Of a stretch of DNA of 23,185 nt, positions 14,993-21,150 are shown in pieces. A program made the translations under genes and the position numbers. The notes beneath the pieces are model-generated. The model saw only the letters and a list, made by a program, of their open reading frames with translations. It searched no databases and had not been told where the DNA came from. The first letter of the stretch is position 1. Every line of letters begins with the position of its first letter. The DNA comes from a virus. The stretch spans positions 1-23,185 of the IMG/VR virus record IMGVR_UViG_3300031566_000380; one strand, 5' to 3'.

Positions 14993-15035
14993 GGGGTCAA
15001 CCAAACTTATTAAAATTTGCTGCGTGATTGACCCC
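14993..15035. repeat. Inverted repeat GGGGTCAA / TTGACCCC
   Basis: A perfect 8-bp inverted repeat (14993-15000 and 15028-15035) spaced by 27 bases, between the intrinsic terminator and the late leader. On the minus strand no U-tract follows. It could be an operator for a dimeric protein or part of an RNA pause or antitermination site. Confidence 0.5.
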
Positions 15036-15038
15036 TTG

Positions 15039-15101
15039 AAAAAAAGGCTGGACACCTTCTCAATGCTTGTTATTTCTAATAAGCACAGCGAAGTGTCCAG
15101 C
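15039..15101 (-). terminator. Intrinsic terminator between early and late genes
   Basis: On the minus strand GCTGGACAC (15101-15093) pairs with GTGTCCAGC (15055-15047). Further pairs inside (TTC/GAA and TGCTTATTA/TAACAAGCA) close on a GAAA loop, and seven U (15045-15039) follow at once. The GNRA-type loop and the U-tract both exist only on the minus strand. It lies about 50 bases downstream of the promoter at 15111-15139, so that promoter would normally yield only a short RNA of about 65 bases. Confidence 0.85.
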
Positions 15102-15110
15102 TTCAATTCT

Positions 15111-15139
15111 ATTCTATATTTTTTTTATTCGCTTGTCAA
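15111..15139 (-). promoter_or_regulatory. Late promoter candidate, TTGACA-17-TAGAAT
   Basis: The -35 (TTGACA, 15139-15134) is perfect and the -10 (TAGAAT, 15116-15111) matches five of six, with a 17-base spacer. It lies over the last codons of the 132-residue HTH/zinc gene and points at the late operon. Expected start is near 15104. The intrinsic terminator begins almost at once, which is the layout of a promoter controlled by antitermination. Confidence 0.65.
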
Positions 15140-15512
15140 ATCGTCCCAATTTGTCATTCAATTTCTTCAATAATAATTTATAAAAACCTTTTGTTTCTTC
15201 TTTTTTTGTCCCTGAAAGATTGCTTATTCTAACAATACAATTATTACAAAAATTGCCAGACCATTTATAGTGTTTCCAATTATTCTTAAATCTTTTTTCG
15301 CAGGAACAACATTTGTTTTTTATAATATATTTTTTTTTATTCGCCTCAATAAATTTATCAAGATATGACAACTTGCGACCTGTAAACAATAACATTAACT
15401 TGGATGCCGTTGTTTTTGAAATACCAAACCTTTTAATAATCTCTTTTGTTCTCGCGCCTTTTAAACATTCATTTTTTATTCGGGATAGTTTTCCCTTTGA
15501 CAATCTCTTCAT
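15114..15512 (-). CDS. HTH plus Cys4 zinc protein, candidate late-gene regulator
   Basis: 132 residues, very basic. Residues 21-42 (RTKEIIKRFGISKTTASKLM) are a clear helix-turn-helix. Residues 68-92 hold a Cys4 site (C68-x2-C71 and C89-x2-C92) with aromatic filler, a zinc ribbon. The C-terminus is a Lys-rich helix. It is the last gene before the terminator and its own 3' end contains a promoter aimed at the late genes. Lambda Q, at the same place, also combines DNA binding with a Cys4 zinc site, so a Q-like antiterminator is an attractive idea; sequence likeness to Q is not claimed. An endonuclease-associated DNA-binding protein is the alternative. ATGA overlap with the membrane peptide upstream. 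Confidence 0.7.
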   Translation of the reverse strand: MKRLSKGKLSRIKNECLKGARTKEIIKRFGISKTTASKLMLLFTGRKLSYLDKFIEANKKKYIIKNKCCSCEKRFKNNWKHYKWSGNFCNNCIVRISNLSGTKKEETKGFYKLLLKKLNDKLGRFDKRIKKI

Positions 15513-15649
15513 AAAAACAAACTAATTAGAAAATAAATCACATAAAGCCAACCAAGAATGAACGCAAGGATAAATAAACTACAAAAGATGCTTCGGATAT
15601 AATCCCATAAACTTTCTTTTTGTTTTGGTTCGTGTTGAGGCAATCTCAT
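15509..15649 (-). CDS. 46-residue membrane protein
   Basis: A polar start (MRLPQHEPKQKESLWDYIRS) is followed by 26 hydrophobic residues (from IFCSLFILAF to ISLFL), one membrane span reaching the C-terminus. The stop overlaps the next ATG in ATGA, which supports it as a gene. No SD. Small tail-anchored phage peptides can be holins, anti-holins or superinfection-exclusion factors, but nothing here decides between these. Confidence 0.6.
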   Translation of the reverse strand: MRLPQHEPKQKESLWDYIRSIFCSLFILAFILGWLYVIYFLISLFL

Positions 15650-15661
15650 AATAAATCTTTT

Positions 15662-16051
15662 TTATTTAATTACCTGATACTTGATTACTTGATTCTTTTT
15701 AGCACCAATCTTTTGGGCGATTTGCTTATATTCAAAACTTTTAGGATTATCCATAATAATTTCAAGAACATCTCTTTTCATCTTCCATTCAGAAGTCTCA
15801 AAACCTTTCACTTCTTCCAAGACAATATCCTTATTTTCCTCCCACCTGATAAAATCTATTCTATAATCTCGCCAATGACGACTCATAATATAAAGCGGTA
15901 AAGTAATTTGGCGCTCCCACCGGACTATTTCTTTGGCTTTCAAAAGCACATCCAACTCAAATGCCCTGTTCGCTTCCTTTTTTGAGGCATAATTGTATCC
16001 CCCATAATCTTGCCTCACATTGTGGTATTTTGATTTTGTTTGAAAATACAT
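15662..16051 (-). CDS. DUF1064-like phage nuclease-fold protein
   Basis: 129 residues. The order of motifs follows DUF1064 (PF06356), a restriction-endonuclease-like fold of small phage proteins: SKYHNVR at the start, YASKKEANRAFELDVL (the usual FDSKxEAxxxxxL helix), IVRWERQ, YRIDFIRW (the D of a PD-(D/E)XK core) and IVLEEVKGFETSEWKMKRDVLE (the E-x-K core, here EEVKG). Members are thought to act in recombination or in processing branched DNA, but the activity is not firmly known. The C-terminal 25 residues extend past the family core. The context with endonuclease VII, RecB-like and SSB-like genes agrees. Confidence 0.8.
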   Translation of the reverse strand: MYFQTKSKYHNVRQDYGGYNYASKKEANRAFELDVLLKAKEIVRWERQITLPLYIMSRHWRDYRIDFIRWEENKDIVLEEVKGFETSEWKMKRDVLEIIMDNPKSFEYKQIAQKIGAKKNQVIKYQVIK

Positions 16052-16070
16052 ATTCTTAATTAGTTTCCTC

Positions 16071-16352
16071 TTAAATTAGTTTTTGCTGGGTTAATCCCAA
16101 GTCATTGATAAGTTTATGTAATTCTATATGTTCCTCAAGTGGCGTTATTGATGGATTGAACCTTTCGCTGTGTTGCGTCATCCCTCTACCAGAAGGAATT
16201 TCAAATTTCTCGCCACACAGCTTACACTCCCAAGTCATATCTTCCTGTTCATAGTACGAACTTTTGTCGTCGCTATAATTATATCTTTTTCTTTCTCCGA
16301 CTTCTTTGAAAAAATCACGTATTGATTTTATTTCTCCAATTTTTGTTTTCAT
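16071..16352 (-). CDS. Small zinc-finger protein
   Basis: 93 residues. CKLCGEKF at about 43-50 gives CxxC; H61 and the later His residues (H75, H79) complete a possible C2H2-like site (CxxC, then TQHSERF, then EEHIELH). The first 40 residues are charged, and the end is helical. No SD in front of the ATG. Likely a nucleic-acid-binding accessory of the early operon; the function is not recognised. Confidence 0.6.
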   Translation of the reverse strand: MKTKIGEIKSIRDFFKEVGERKRYNYSDDKSSYYEQEDMTWECKLCGEKFEIPSGRGMTQHSERFNPSITPLEEHIELHKLINDLGLTQQKLI

Positions 16353-16396
16353 AAAATTAAGTTATACACTAATTACCTCTAAGTAAATCTTTTCTC

Positions 16397-16624
16397 TCAT
16401 ATAATTTTAGTTAGTTTCTTAAATTTGTATTCTTCGCCATTTATAAATAACCTATCAGGAAGTTTTGTTGTTTTTACATTAAGTTCTAAATAATTTTCTA
16501 ATACATCGGCTCTAATTTTTTCGGCACTGCTAAATATAAATCCTTTGAAAATCTTATAATACTCTTTGACTTGCGAATAATCATACATCTGAACCAATAT
16601 GTCGTCTTTTTGTTTTGTGACCAT
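16397..16624 (-). CDS. Unknown small early protein
   Basis: 75 residues, soluble, with many Lys, Tyr and Glu. The end (DRLFINGEEYKFKKLTKII) looks like a beta hairpin. The ATG is preceded by AACTAACTAAAATTAT, a G-poor leader with no SD that recurs before several early genes. No family recognised. Confidence 0.5.
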   Translation of the reverse strand: MVTKQKDDILVQMYDYSQVKEYYKIFKGFIFSSAEKIRADVLENYLELNVKTTKLPDRLFINGEEYKFKKLTKII

Positions 16625-16642
16625 ATAATTTTAGTTAGTTGT

Positions 16643-16858
16643 TTAGATACATTGCGAACAATAACCATCTTCCGTCGCCTCGTCGCCACACAATGGACAA
16701 AGATTAAACTCTTCACATAGAAATTTCCACAACCTCTCTTTAAGTTCTTCTTTTGGATTCGTCGCTATTGCGATGTTTGTTTTATGGAGGACAACATTAG
16801 TATTTCTTTTAAGAACCTCGTAATCGTCTAAAATTTTATACAATTCATTTATGTCCAT
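16643..16858 (-). CDS. Small protein with C-terminal zinc ribbon
   Basis: 71 residues. The last 18 residues hold CPLCGDEATEDGYCSQC, a compact CxxC-x9-CxxC zinc ribbon at the very C-terminus; the first 50 are an acidic then mixed helical region. One of at least five small Cys4-type proteins in the window. No SD. Possibly a protein- or DNA-binding adaptor; the family is not known. Confidence 0.6.
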   Translation of the reverse strand: MDINELYKILDDYEVLKRNTNVVLHKTNIAIATNPKEELKERLWKFLCEEFNLCPLCGDEATEDGYCSQCI

Positions 16859-16902
16859 ATAATTTATCTTTACACTTTTAATTGATTAGAATAAGTTAGT
16901 TT

Positions 16903-17169
16903 TTAATCTTGTGGCGGACTTATAAGTTTAGCCACTTTAATTCCGAACCATTCCTCTATAACAAATTCTCTTGGAAATCCTAAAATGGGAATTTGTGGCA
17001 TAAATACGATTTTGTCAAAATCCTTAAATCCCGCATCTAAAATATAATGGACTTTATTGTCTAATTGTTCTTGCCAAGATTGTTTTATATTTTGCATAGA
17101 TTTGGGTAGATTTTGCATAGATTTAATTATTTTCTGGGTTCTTGGGGGAAATCGGATTTCTCTTATCAT
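16903..17169 (-). CDS. Unknown small early protein
   Basis: 88 residues with a basic N-terminus (MIREIRFPPRTQKIIK), a repeated short motif (SMQNLPK then SMQNIKQ) and a hydrophobic beta-type second half (KIVFMPQIPILGFPREFVIEEWFGIKVAKL). No membrane span and no Cys. The 91-base stretch upstream holds no gene I can support. Confidence 0.5.
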   Translation of the reverse strand: MIREIRFPPRTQKIIKSMQNLPKSMQNIKQSWQEQLDNKVHYILDAGFKDFDKIVFMPQIPILGFPREFVIEEWFGIKVAKLISPPQD

Positions 17170-17260
17170 TACATCCGCCAGTAATTGACTAATTGATAAG
17201 GTAGCAACGCTGTTTTATTTCTCCCAAGAAGTCAAAAAACAATTTGTTCACGCATAGGGT

Positions 17261-17656
17261 TTATTTTTTATTAAGTTTTAGCCATAAATGAGCGACTGCT
17301 TCTTCTGGGGTTTTCTGATTTTTGATTATAATCGCCTCGCCAATACAACTTCCGCTATAAGCACCACTTGCTTCCCACCCTATTGTTTTAGGATTATCCC
17401 ATCCTTCCTTTTCTGGTGTTAGTCCTGCGAACTTATCTCCACAAGCATCAATTAACTCCGAGAGGGTAGGGATTAAAGTGAGGTCTTCTTCATCTAATGC
17501 ATTAGAACCATATCCATCGTGGATAATATCGATATAATCATTGTCAGATTCGTCATACATCCAATATCTTTGACCCAACGCACTATGTTTTACATCTGGA
17601 TACTTTTGGTCAAATCCTGCTTCTTTTAATTGTTTGGCGAGTTTGTAATCTAACAT
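17261..17656 (-). CDS. Phage protein of the 'AKQLKEAGF / LSELIDACGD' family, copy 2
   Basis: 131 residues. N-terminal YKLAKQLKEAGF, central PTLSELIDACGDKFAGL and C-terminal KTPEEAVAHLWLKLNKK match the gene at 13178-13570 nearly residue for residue, while the stretches between them are unrelated: here Asp/Tyr-rich (DESDNDYIDIIHDGYG) with only two Cys. The shared ends suggest one fold with a changeable middle. This copy is in the early operon and the other in the late operon next to groES. The leader TTAACTAAAAAAT before the ATG lacks an SD. Function unknown. Confidence 0.75.
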   Translation of the reverse strand: MLDYKLAKQLKEAGFDQKYPDVKHSALGQRYWMYDESDNDYIDIIHDGYGSNALDEEDLTLIPTLSELIDACGDKFAGLTPEKEGWDNPKTIGWEASGAYSGSCIGEAIIIKNQKTPEEAVAHLWLKLNKK

Positions 17657-17672
17657 ATTTTTTAGTTAATTT

Positions 17673-18056
17673 TTATAATAGCTTTTGATTTACCCTTTCT
17701 AATTCTAATTTTGCGAGGACATCTGGGCGGAGATGGGATTCAGTTTCTTGTGCTTGGGGTTTTTCTCCCCCTCTTTTTATGCGCCACTTATCTATTGGAT
17801 AATGGGCTTCGTTATAAAAATCCCCCTCTGCTTCAATTATCAGCCCCCTGCCCTTCAACTCGCCACGCCTATTTGTGATTTTATTTATTTCCCACTCTGC
17901 CGATGGTTCTCTCTTTTGTAAATATCTTAAAATCTCTTTATCACTACACACACCAAGAGTTCTTATTGCTTCCAATACTTCCCATTGCTTTGTTCCGATG
18001 TTAGGCAAAACTCCCAAATATGCCGAGAGTGAATTTATATTAAAAGATTCTTTCAT
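17673..18056 (-). CDS. Winged-helix-like DNA-binding protein
   Basis: 127 residues. Residues 23-80 read as a winged helix: TKQWEVLEAIRTLGVCSDKEI (helices 1-2), a recognition-helix region with EWEINKITNRRGELKGRGLI, and a wing IIEAEGDFYN. The pattern (WxVLxAI...S.xEI...tpxxV..R..ELxxxGlI) is typical of small phage replication or regulatory winged helices. The C-terminal 35 residues are polar and charged. It could bind the replication origin or control early transcription; neither is shown. ATGA overlap with the gene upstream. Confidence 0.6.
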   Translation of the reverse strand: MKESFNINSLSAYLGVLPNIGTKQWEVLEAIRTLGVCSDKEILRYLQKREPSAEWEINKITNRRGELKGRGLIIEAEGDFYNEAHYPIDKWRIKRGGEKPQAQETESHLRPDVLAKLELERVNQKLL

Positions 18057-18220
18057 TTGATTTTATCAAACTCCTTAAAAACTCTTTTTAAATCGGACTT
18101 TCTTATAATACGAGATAGCCCGCTATTTTCGTGAAAATATAATCTATGCTTGGCATAATTTAGTATGTGTCCGACTAATACTTTTATAGGGCGATTCTTG
18201 TATGGTTTATATGTTTTCAT
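18053..18220 (-). CDS. 55-residue basic protein
   Basis: MKTYKPYKNRPIKVLVGHIL opens a very basic, single-domain protein (about one third Lys, Arg or His). A GGAGG about 11 bases upstream, inside the end of the previous gene, and the ATGA overlap with the next gene support it. It probably binds nucleic acid; no family recognised. Confidence 0.6.
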   Translation of the reverse strand: MKTYKPYKNRPIKVLVGHILNYAKHRLYFHENSGLSRIIRKSDLKRVFKEFDKIK

Positions 18221-18223
18221 AAA

Positions 18224-18571
18224 CTAATACCCTCCTCCCTCGTTCTTCATTACCTCTATATTTCGTAATTTTCTCTTGATAGCTCTGGAAACTTCTATGA
18301 TTGTTTTATTGGTGTTTCTGGCTCTTTGCCAATCCCTCCACTCTGGCGTGGCCTTTGCGCGCATTTCTGCCTGTTTGTCGGTCATCTTTTCAAGGTTTCT
18401 AATATCATTCCAGACATTCACATAATTGACTTCTAAATCGCTTTCCATTTCAGAAGCAGTATAAAGCGAAGCTGATAACTGAACAAGGTAATCCGAGAGA
18501 GTTTTTGGATCGTCAGAGGTATCAGTTTTTAGCCGGGTTATAATTTCATTGATTGTTAATGCTTTTTCCAT
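18224..18571 (-). CDS. Unknown helical protein next to the SSB-like gene
   Basis: 115 residues, almost all helical: an amphipathic N-terminus (INEIITRLKTDTSDD), a coiled middle (VWNDIRNLEKMTDKQAEMRAKA) and a basic region (RARNTNKTIIEVSRAIKRKLRNIE). It lies 4 bases after the SSB-like gene. Similar short helical proteins often sit beside phage ssDNA-binding proteins, so a recombination mediator is possible, but I cannot name a family. Confidence 0.6.
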   Translation of the reverse strand: MEKALTINEIITRLKTDTSDDPKTLSDYLVQLSASLYTASEMESDLEVNYVNVWNDIRNLEKMTDKQAEMRAKATPEWRDWQRARNTNKTIIEVSRAIKRKLRNIEVMKNEGGGY

Positions 18572-18575
18572 ATAT

Positions 18576-18929
18576 TTAGAAGGGTATATCTGAATTATCT
18601 ATTGTTGAAAGTTCCTCGTTGACTTTATCGGTGTCTTCCGCTGGTTTCTTAACCCATAACTCTGCTTCTATTTTGGCGACTCTTTCCTCTAATGCTTTAA
18701 GTGGGTCGGGGCGTTTAAAGTTTAGGTATTCTCCCTTTTCTTCAATTTCAATATCAACATCCATTCCCTCTGCCCAATTAGAATTCCAATAACCCATAAA
18801 TCCACTAATCCATTTTGAACCATATTCGGGAGTTTGAATTGCTATTCTCGTATATGGTCTTCCGTCTTTTGTTTTTAAAGGATTCCCTTGTTTGTCTTTA
18901 TCGCTTTTGTATATTTTTACAATTTTCAT
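18576..18929 (-). CDS. Single-stranded DNA-binding-like protein
   Basis: 117 residues. The first 80 form an OB-fold-like beta pattern (MKIVKIYKSDK, then GRPYTRIAIQT, KWISGFMGYWNSNW, MDVDIEIEEKGEYLNFKRP). The tail is a coiled, acidic linker ending DNSDIPF, which matches the bacterial SSB acidic tip (D-D-D-I-P-F) that docks partner proteins. It is followed 4 bases later by a helical gene and preceded by the RecB-like nuclease. The DIPF tip could recruit host SSB partners or the phage nuclease. The OB fold is inferred from pattern and the tip is directly visible. Confidence 0.75.
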   Translation of the reverse strand: MKIVKIYKSDKDKQGNPLKTKDGRPYTRIAIQTPEYGSKWISGFMGYWNSNWAEGMDVDIEIEEKGEYLNFKRPDPLKALEERVAKIEAELWVKKPAEDTDKVNEELSTIDNSDIPF

Positions 18930-18930
18930 A

Positions 18931-19764
18931 TTATTTTTCTAAGCTTAATAAATTATCTAAAACTACGACTGCTTCCGCCCCCTTTTTATAATCCTCTATG
19001 TTGTAGCGAATTACTGGAACAATCTCACTTGCTCCGAAAGGCACAACAATTAGAGATGAAATTGATTTGTCTAACTTCTTATTATGCTTTCCGTCTGCAC
19101 TAAATAACCCGTTTTCTTCTATCTGAATTGCGTAAAGTTCTGCTTGTAAAAAATAACTTGGATAAACTTCTTTTGCTGACTTAAAATCAATTATGGCATA
19201 AGTTCCGTCAATCAATTCGGCTACGCAATCAGTAATTCCTCCAAGCCACAGGCGCTCTGAATAGCAATGAGCTTCTGATGCGATAAACTTTTTGACATTC
19301 AGCACTGACCAATCAATGAATGGTTGAATCTTTAATGCGTCCAGTCCACTATACCACTTGTCTGGGGATCCTTCTCTGTTCTTTATGCAATGCTTTACAT
19401 ACATTTCCAAAATTTCGTGTAAATTTGTGCCTTCATCTGCTTTTTTGTTTTTACTATCAAAATGAGCGAACCTTGCTTTTTTAAATATCGGATATTTCTT
19501 TTGAAGTTCATCAATGGCTTTTTTCTTATCAGAACTTTTGGCGGCTAATTCGTATTCTTCCCTGATGGTTTCAATCTTCTCTCCTTTCTCTAAACACTCT
19601 ACTGCTGATAATTCTGCCGCCCACCAAGTAAGATTCTTCGCCAAAACATTCACTACGGTAGAAGTCCCCTTTAATGGTTTCCACTCTTTTCCGACAAGTA
19701 TTTCGTGCAAGTGATTTTCTTTACCAGTTTCGGGGTCAACTAAATTGTTAAATCTATATTTCAT
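18931..19764 (-). CDS. PD-(D/E)XK exonuclease of the RecB/Cas4 type
   Basis: 277 residues from the ATG at 19764. A longer frame begins at 19815, but those codons overlap the 41-residue gene and the inner ATG has GAGG 9 bases upstream. Motifs appear in order: GTNLHE at 112-117, SERLWLGGITDCVAEL at 169-184 with D179, AIIDFKSAK at 190-198 (the D-x-K core, D193 and K195), and QAELY at 207-211 (the QxxxY motif of the RecB/Cas4 group). All catalytic residues are present. It likely digests or resects DNA ends for phage recombination together with the adjacent SSB-like protein. No Cys cluster for an iron-sulfur site of the Cas4 kind is visible, and no recT or bet gene is in the window. Confidence 0.82.
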   Translation of the reverse strand: MKYRFNNLVDPETGKENHLHEILVGKEWKPLKGTSTVVNVLAKNLTWWAAELSAVECLEKGEKIETIREEYELAAKSSDKKKAIDELQKKYPIFKKARFAHFDSKNKKADEGTNLHEILEMYVKHCIKNREGSPDKWYSGLDALKIQPFIDWSVLNVKKFIASEAHCYSERLWLGGITDCVAELIDGTYAIIDFKSAKEVYPSYFLQAELYAIQIEENGLFSADGKHNKKLDKSISSLIVVPFGASEIVPVIRYNIEDYKKGAEAVVVLDNLLSLEK

Positions 19765-19768
19765 ATAT

Positions 19769-19894
19769 TTAATCCTCTTCAGGAGGCAATAATTCTTCTT
19801 CTTCTCCAAAACCATCTAATTCTTCTTCCTCGCTTTCGTCTATCATACTTTCATCATCTTCTGGATCTTGCGTTGAAACATTATTGTTTTCCAT
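19769..19894 (-). CDS. 41-residue hyperacidic protein
   Basis: Half of the residues are Asp or Glu (for example DPEDDESMIDESEEEELDGF), with no Lys or Arg. It ends 5 bases before the nuclease start, and its tail codons provide the GAGG for that gene. Strongly acidic phage micro-proteins sometimes mimic DNA to block host enzymes, but this is only an analogy. No SD; leader AAGTAAAAAATATAAC. Confidence 0.5.
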   Translation of the reverse strand: MENNNVSTQDPEDDESMIDESEEEELDGFGEEEELLPPEED

Positions 19895-19908
19895 GTTATA
19901 TTTTTTAC

Positions 19909-20337
19909 TTAATTATTATCTTTTTCCAAATACTTAATTGCATTCTTAAAGGCAGGGATAGAATCACGTAAAAGTCCAATGGCATGATTACAATCACTAC
20001 ACAAAATTCCTCTTATCTTTCCAGTATTATGGTTATGGTCAACGTGGGTATTCTTACCCATATCAAGTAATCTATTGCAAATAGGACAGATTCCTTGTTG
20101 TTGTTCTATTCTTTTATTATATCCCTCTAAAGAAATTCCATATTCCTTTTGTAATAAATATCCTTTCATGTATTTTTTATATTCCAATGTTGCTGAACGT
20201 TCTTTAAAGTATTTAATGCGTTTTGGTGTTTTATCATATTTTCTTCCCAATTCCCTTTTGTGTTCTTTATTTTTAGGAATTTGATAATATTTCTTATTAT
20301 ATTCCTTTTTATATTCTTTTTTTAAAATACTATTCAT
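19909..20337 (-). CDS. Endonuclease VII-like Holliday-junction resolvase
   Basis: 142 residues. The C-terminal 80 residues match the T4 gp49 (recombination endonuclease VII) family: YGISLEGYNKRIEQQQGICPIC (C84, C87 of the zinc site), THVDHNHNTGKIRGILCSDCNHAIG (catalytic His-Me core D100-H101-N102-H103; C113, C116; N117) and LLRDS. The first 60 residues are a Lys/Tyr-rich basic extension. It resolves branched DNA before packaging. It lies in the early/middle operon 140 bases upstream of the nuclease gene, with an 8-base overlap with the acidic gene before it. All zinc and catalytic residues are present. Confidence 0.88.
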   Translation of the reverse strand: MNSILKKEYKKEYNKKYYQIPKNKEHKRELGRKYDKTPKRIKYFKERSATLEYKKYMKGYLLQKEYGISLEGYNKRIEQQQGICPICNRLLDMGKNTHVDHNHNTGKIRGILCSDCNHAIGLLRDSIPAFKNAIKYLEKDNN

Positions 20338-20542
20338 AATCTTTTTCAGAATTATCTATATCTTTAAAATCAGTTTCATCCGCTAAACCCTTCTCAAGGT
20401 CGCTTTCTTCTCTTGGCAAATCTTCTGGCTCTTCTGTTGCTATTTGATTATTTGGCGTGATACCAAACACTGCTTCTATGTGTTGCTTTAATCCCATCCC
20501 TTCCGAAGGATTTTCTAATTTCTCATTAAGTTCTTTTGACAT
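20330..20542 (-). CDS. 70-residue acidic protein
   Basis: The first 35 residues are neutral (MSKELNEKLENPSEGMGLKQ onward), and the last 35 are Glu/Asp-rich with few basic residues (EEPEDLPREESDLEKG). No Cys and no membrane span. The leader TTAACTAAAAAAATAT has no SD. Function unknown; one of two acidic small proteins that flank the endonuclease VII gene. Confidence 0.55.
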   Translation of the reverse strand: MSKELNEKLENPSEGMGLKQHIEAVFGITPNNQIATEEPEDLPREESDLEKGLADETDFKDIDNSEKDYE

Positions 20543-20558
20543 ATATTTTTTTAGTTAA

Positions 20559-20696
20559 TTATTTTTTAATATCAATATGTTTGGTTTTCTTAGCTCCTCC
20601 CTCATCTACAATGGCTTCAACCCTTTTATGTCCACTTACCAATGGTTGATTTTTTCTAATCTTTTTATGTTCGCTGATTATTTTAACTATTTCCAT
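20559..20696 (-). CDS. 45-residue basic protein
   Basis: MEIVKIISEHKKIRKNQPLV followed by SGHKRVEAIVDEGGAKKTKH and a basic end. It fills the gap between its neighbours (5 bases after the upstream stop). A beta-strand, basic-loop pattern suggests a small nucleic-acid-binding protein; no family recognised. Confidence 0.5.
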   Translation of the reverse strand: MEIVKIISEHKKIRKNQPLVSGHKRVEAIVDEGGAKKTKHIDIKK

Positions 20697-20700
20697 AATT

Positions 20701-20952
20701 TTAAAAACCAAACTCATCAGGCAAATCTCTCATATACTTTGTTGCCCCGATGCGTTCAGTTAGAATATACGAATTATCTCCGACCTTTATGCTGTCTGTC
20801 TGAACACTAATATAATCTAACAGGTCAATCGTATCTACCGCTGAAACACTTAAGCCCATACAAAGTTTATACATAAGGAATAAGAATACAGCAAAGACAC
20901 AGAGGATTTGGAGTTTGTCTTGCGAATTTTCTTGGATATTTATTTCTAACAT
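20701..20952 (-). CDS. Small single-span membrane protein
   Basis: 83 residues: a polar N-terminus (MLEINIQENSQDKLQ), one hydrophobic span at about 16-35 (ILCVFAVFLFLMYKLCMGLS), then a 48-residue soluble part with beta pattern (DYISVQTDSIKVGDNSYILTERIG). It follows the HTH gene by 4 bases. Position in the first part of the early operon would fit a host-takeover or exclusion role, which is inference. Confidence 0.6.
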   Translation of the reverse strand: MLEINIQENSQDKLQILCVFAVFLFLMYKLCMGLSVSAVDTIDLLDYISVQTDSIKVGDNSYILTERIGATKYMRDLPDEFGF

Positions 20953-20956
20953 ATAG

Positions 20957-21142
20957 TTATTTATTAAACTCTTTATTGACCTTTTTTAGTTTACACACAT
21001 AATAAATTTGCTCTGTTGAAAGGCGGAACATTTTTGCGATGTCTTCCATTGATTCGCCAGTTTCAAATATGCGACAAATCCACTCATCTCTTTTGTGGAC
21101 TAATTTGTTATTAAGGCGTTGTGGTCTTTGTGATTTATTCAT
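20957..21142 (-). CDS. Small HTH protein, first gene of the early operon
   Basis: 61 residues, basic. Residues 22-50 (EWICRIFETGESMEDIAKMF then RLSTEQIYYVC) form a helix-turn-helix like sigma-70 region 4 or the Homeodomain-like group. The ATG lies only 8 bases after a near-consensus -10 (TATACT), so the message is expected to start at or within about 2 bases of the ATG and be leaderless. It may regulate its own promoter or the operon. Confidence 0.65.
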   Translation of the reverse strand: MNKSQRPQRLNNKLVHKRDEWICRIFETGESMEDIAKMFRLSTEQIYYVCKLKKVNKEFNK

Positions 21143-21150
21143 ATATTAAA

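Noticed and set aside
19765-19815. Longer start at 19815 for the PD-(D/E)XK nuclease
   Set aside because: The extra codons overlap the acidic 41-residue gene, while the inner ATG has its own GAGG and begins at the conserved-looking part of the protein.
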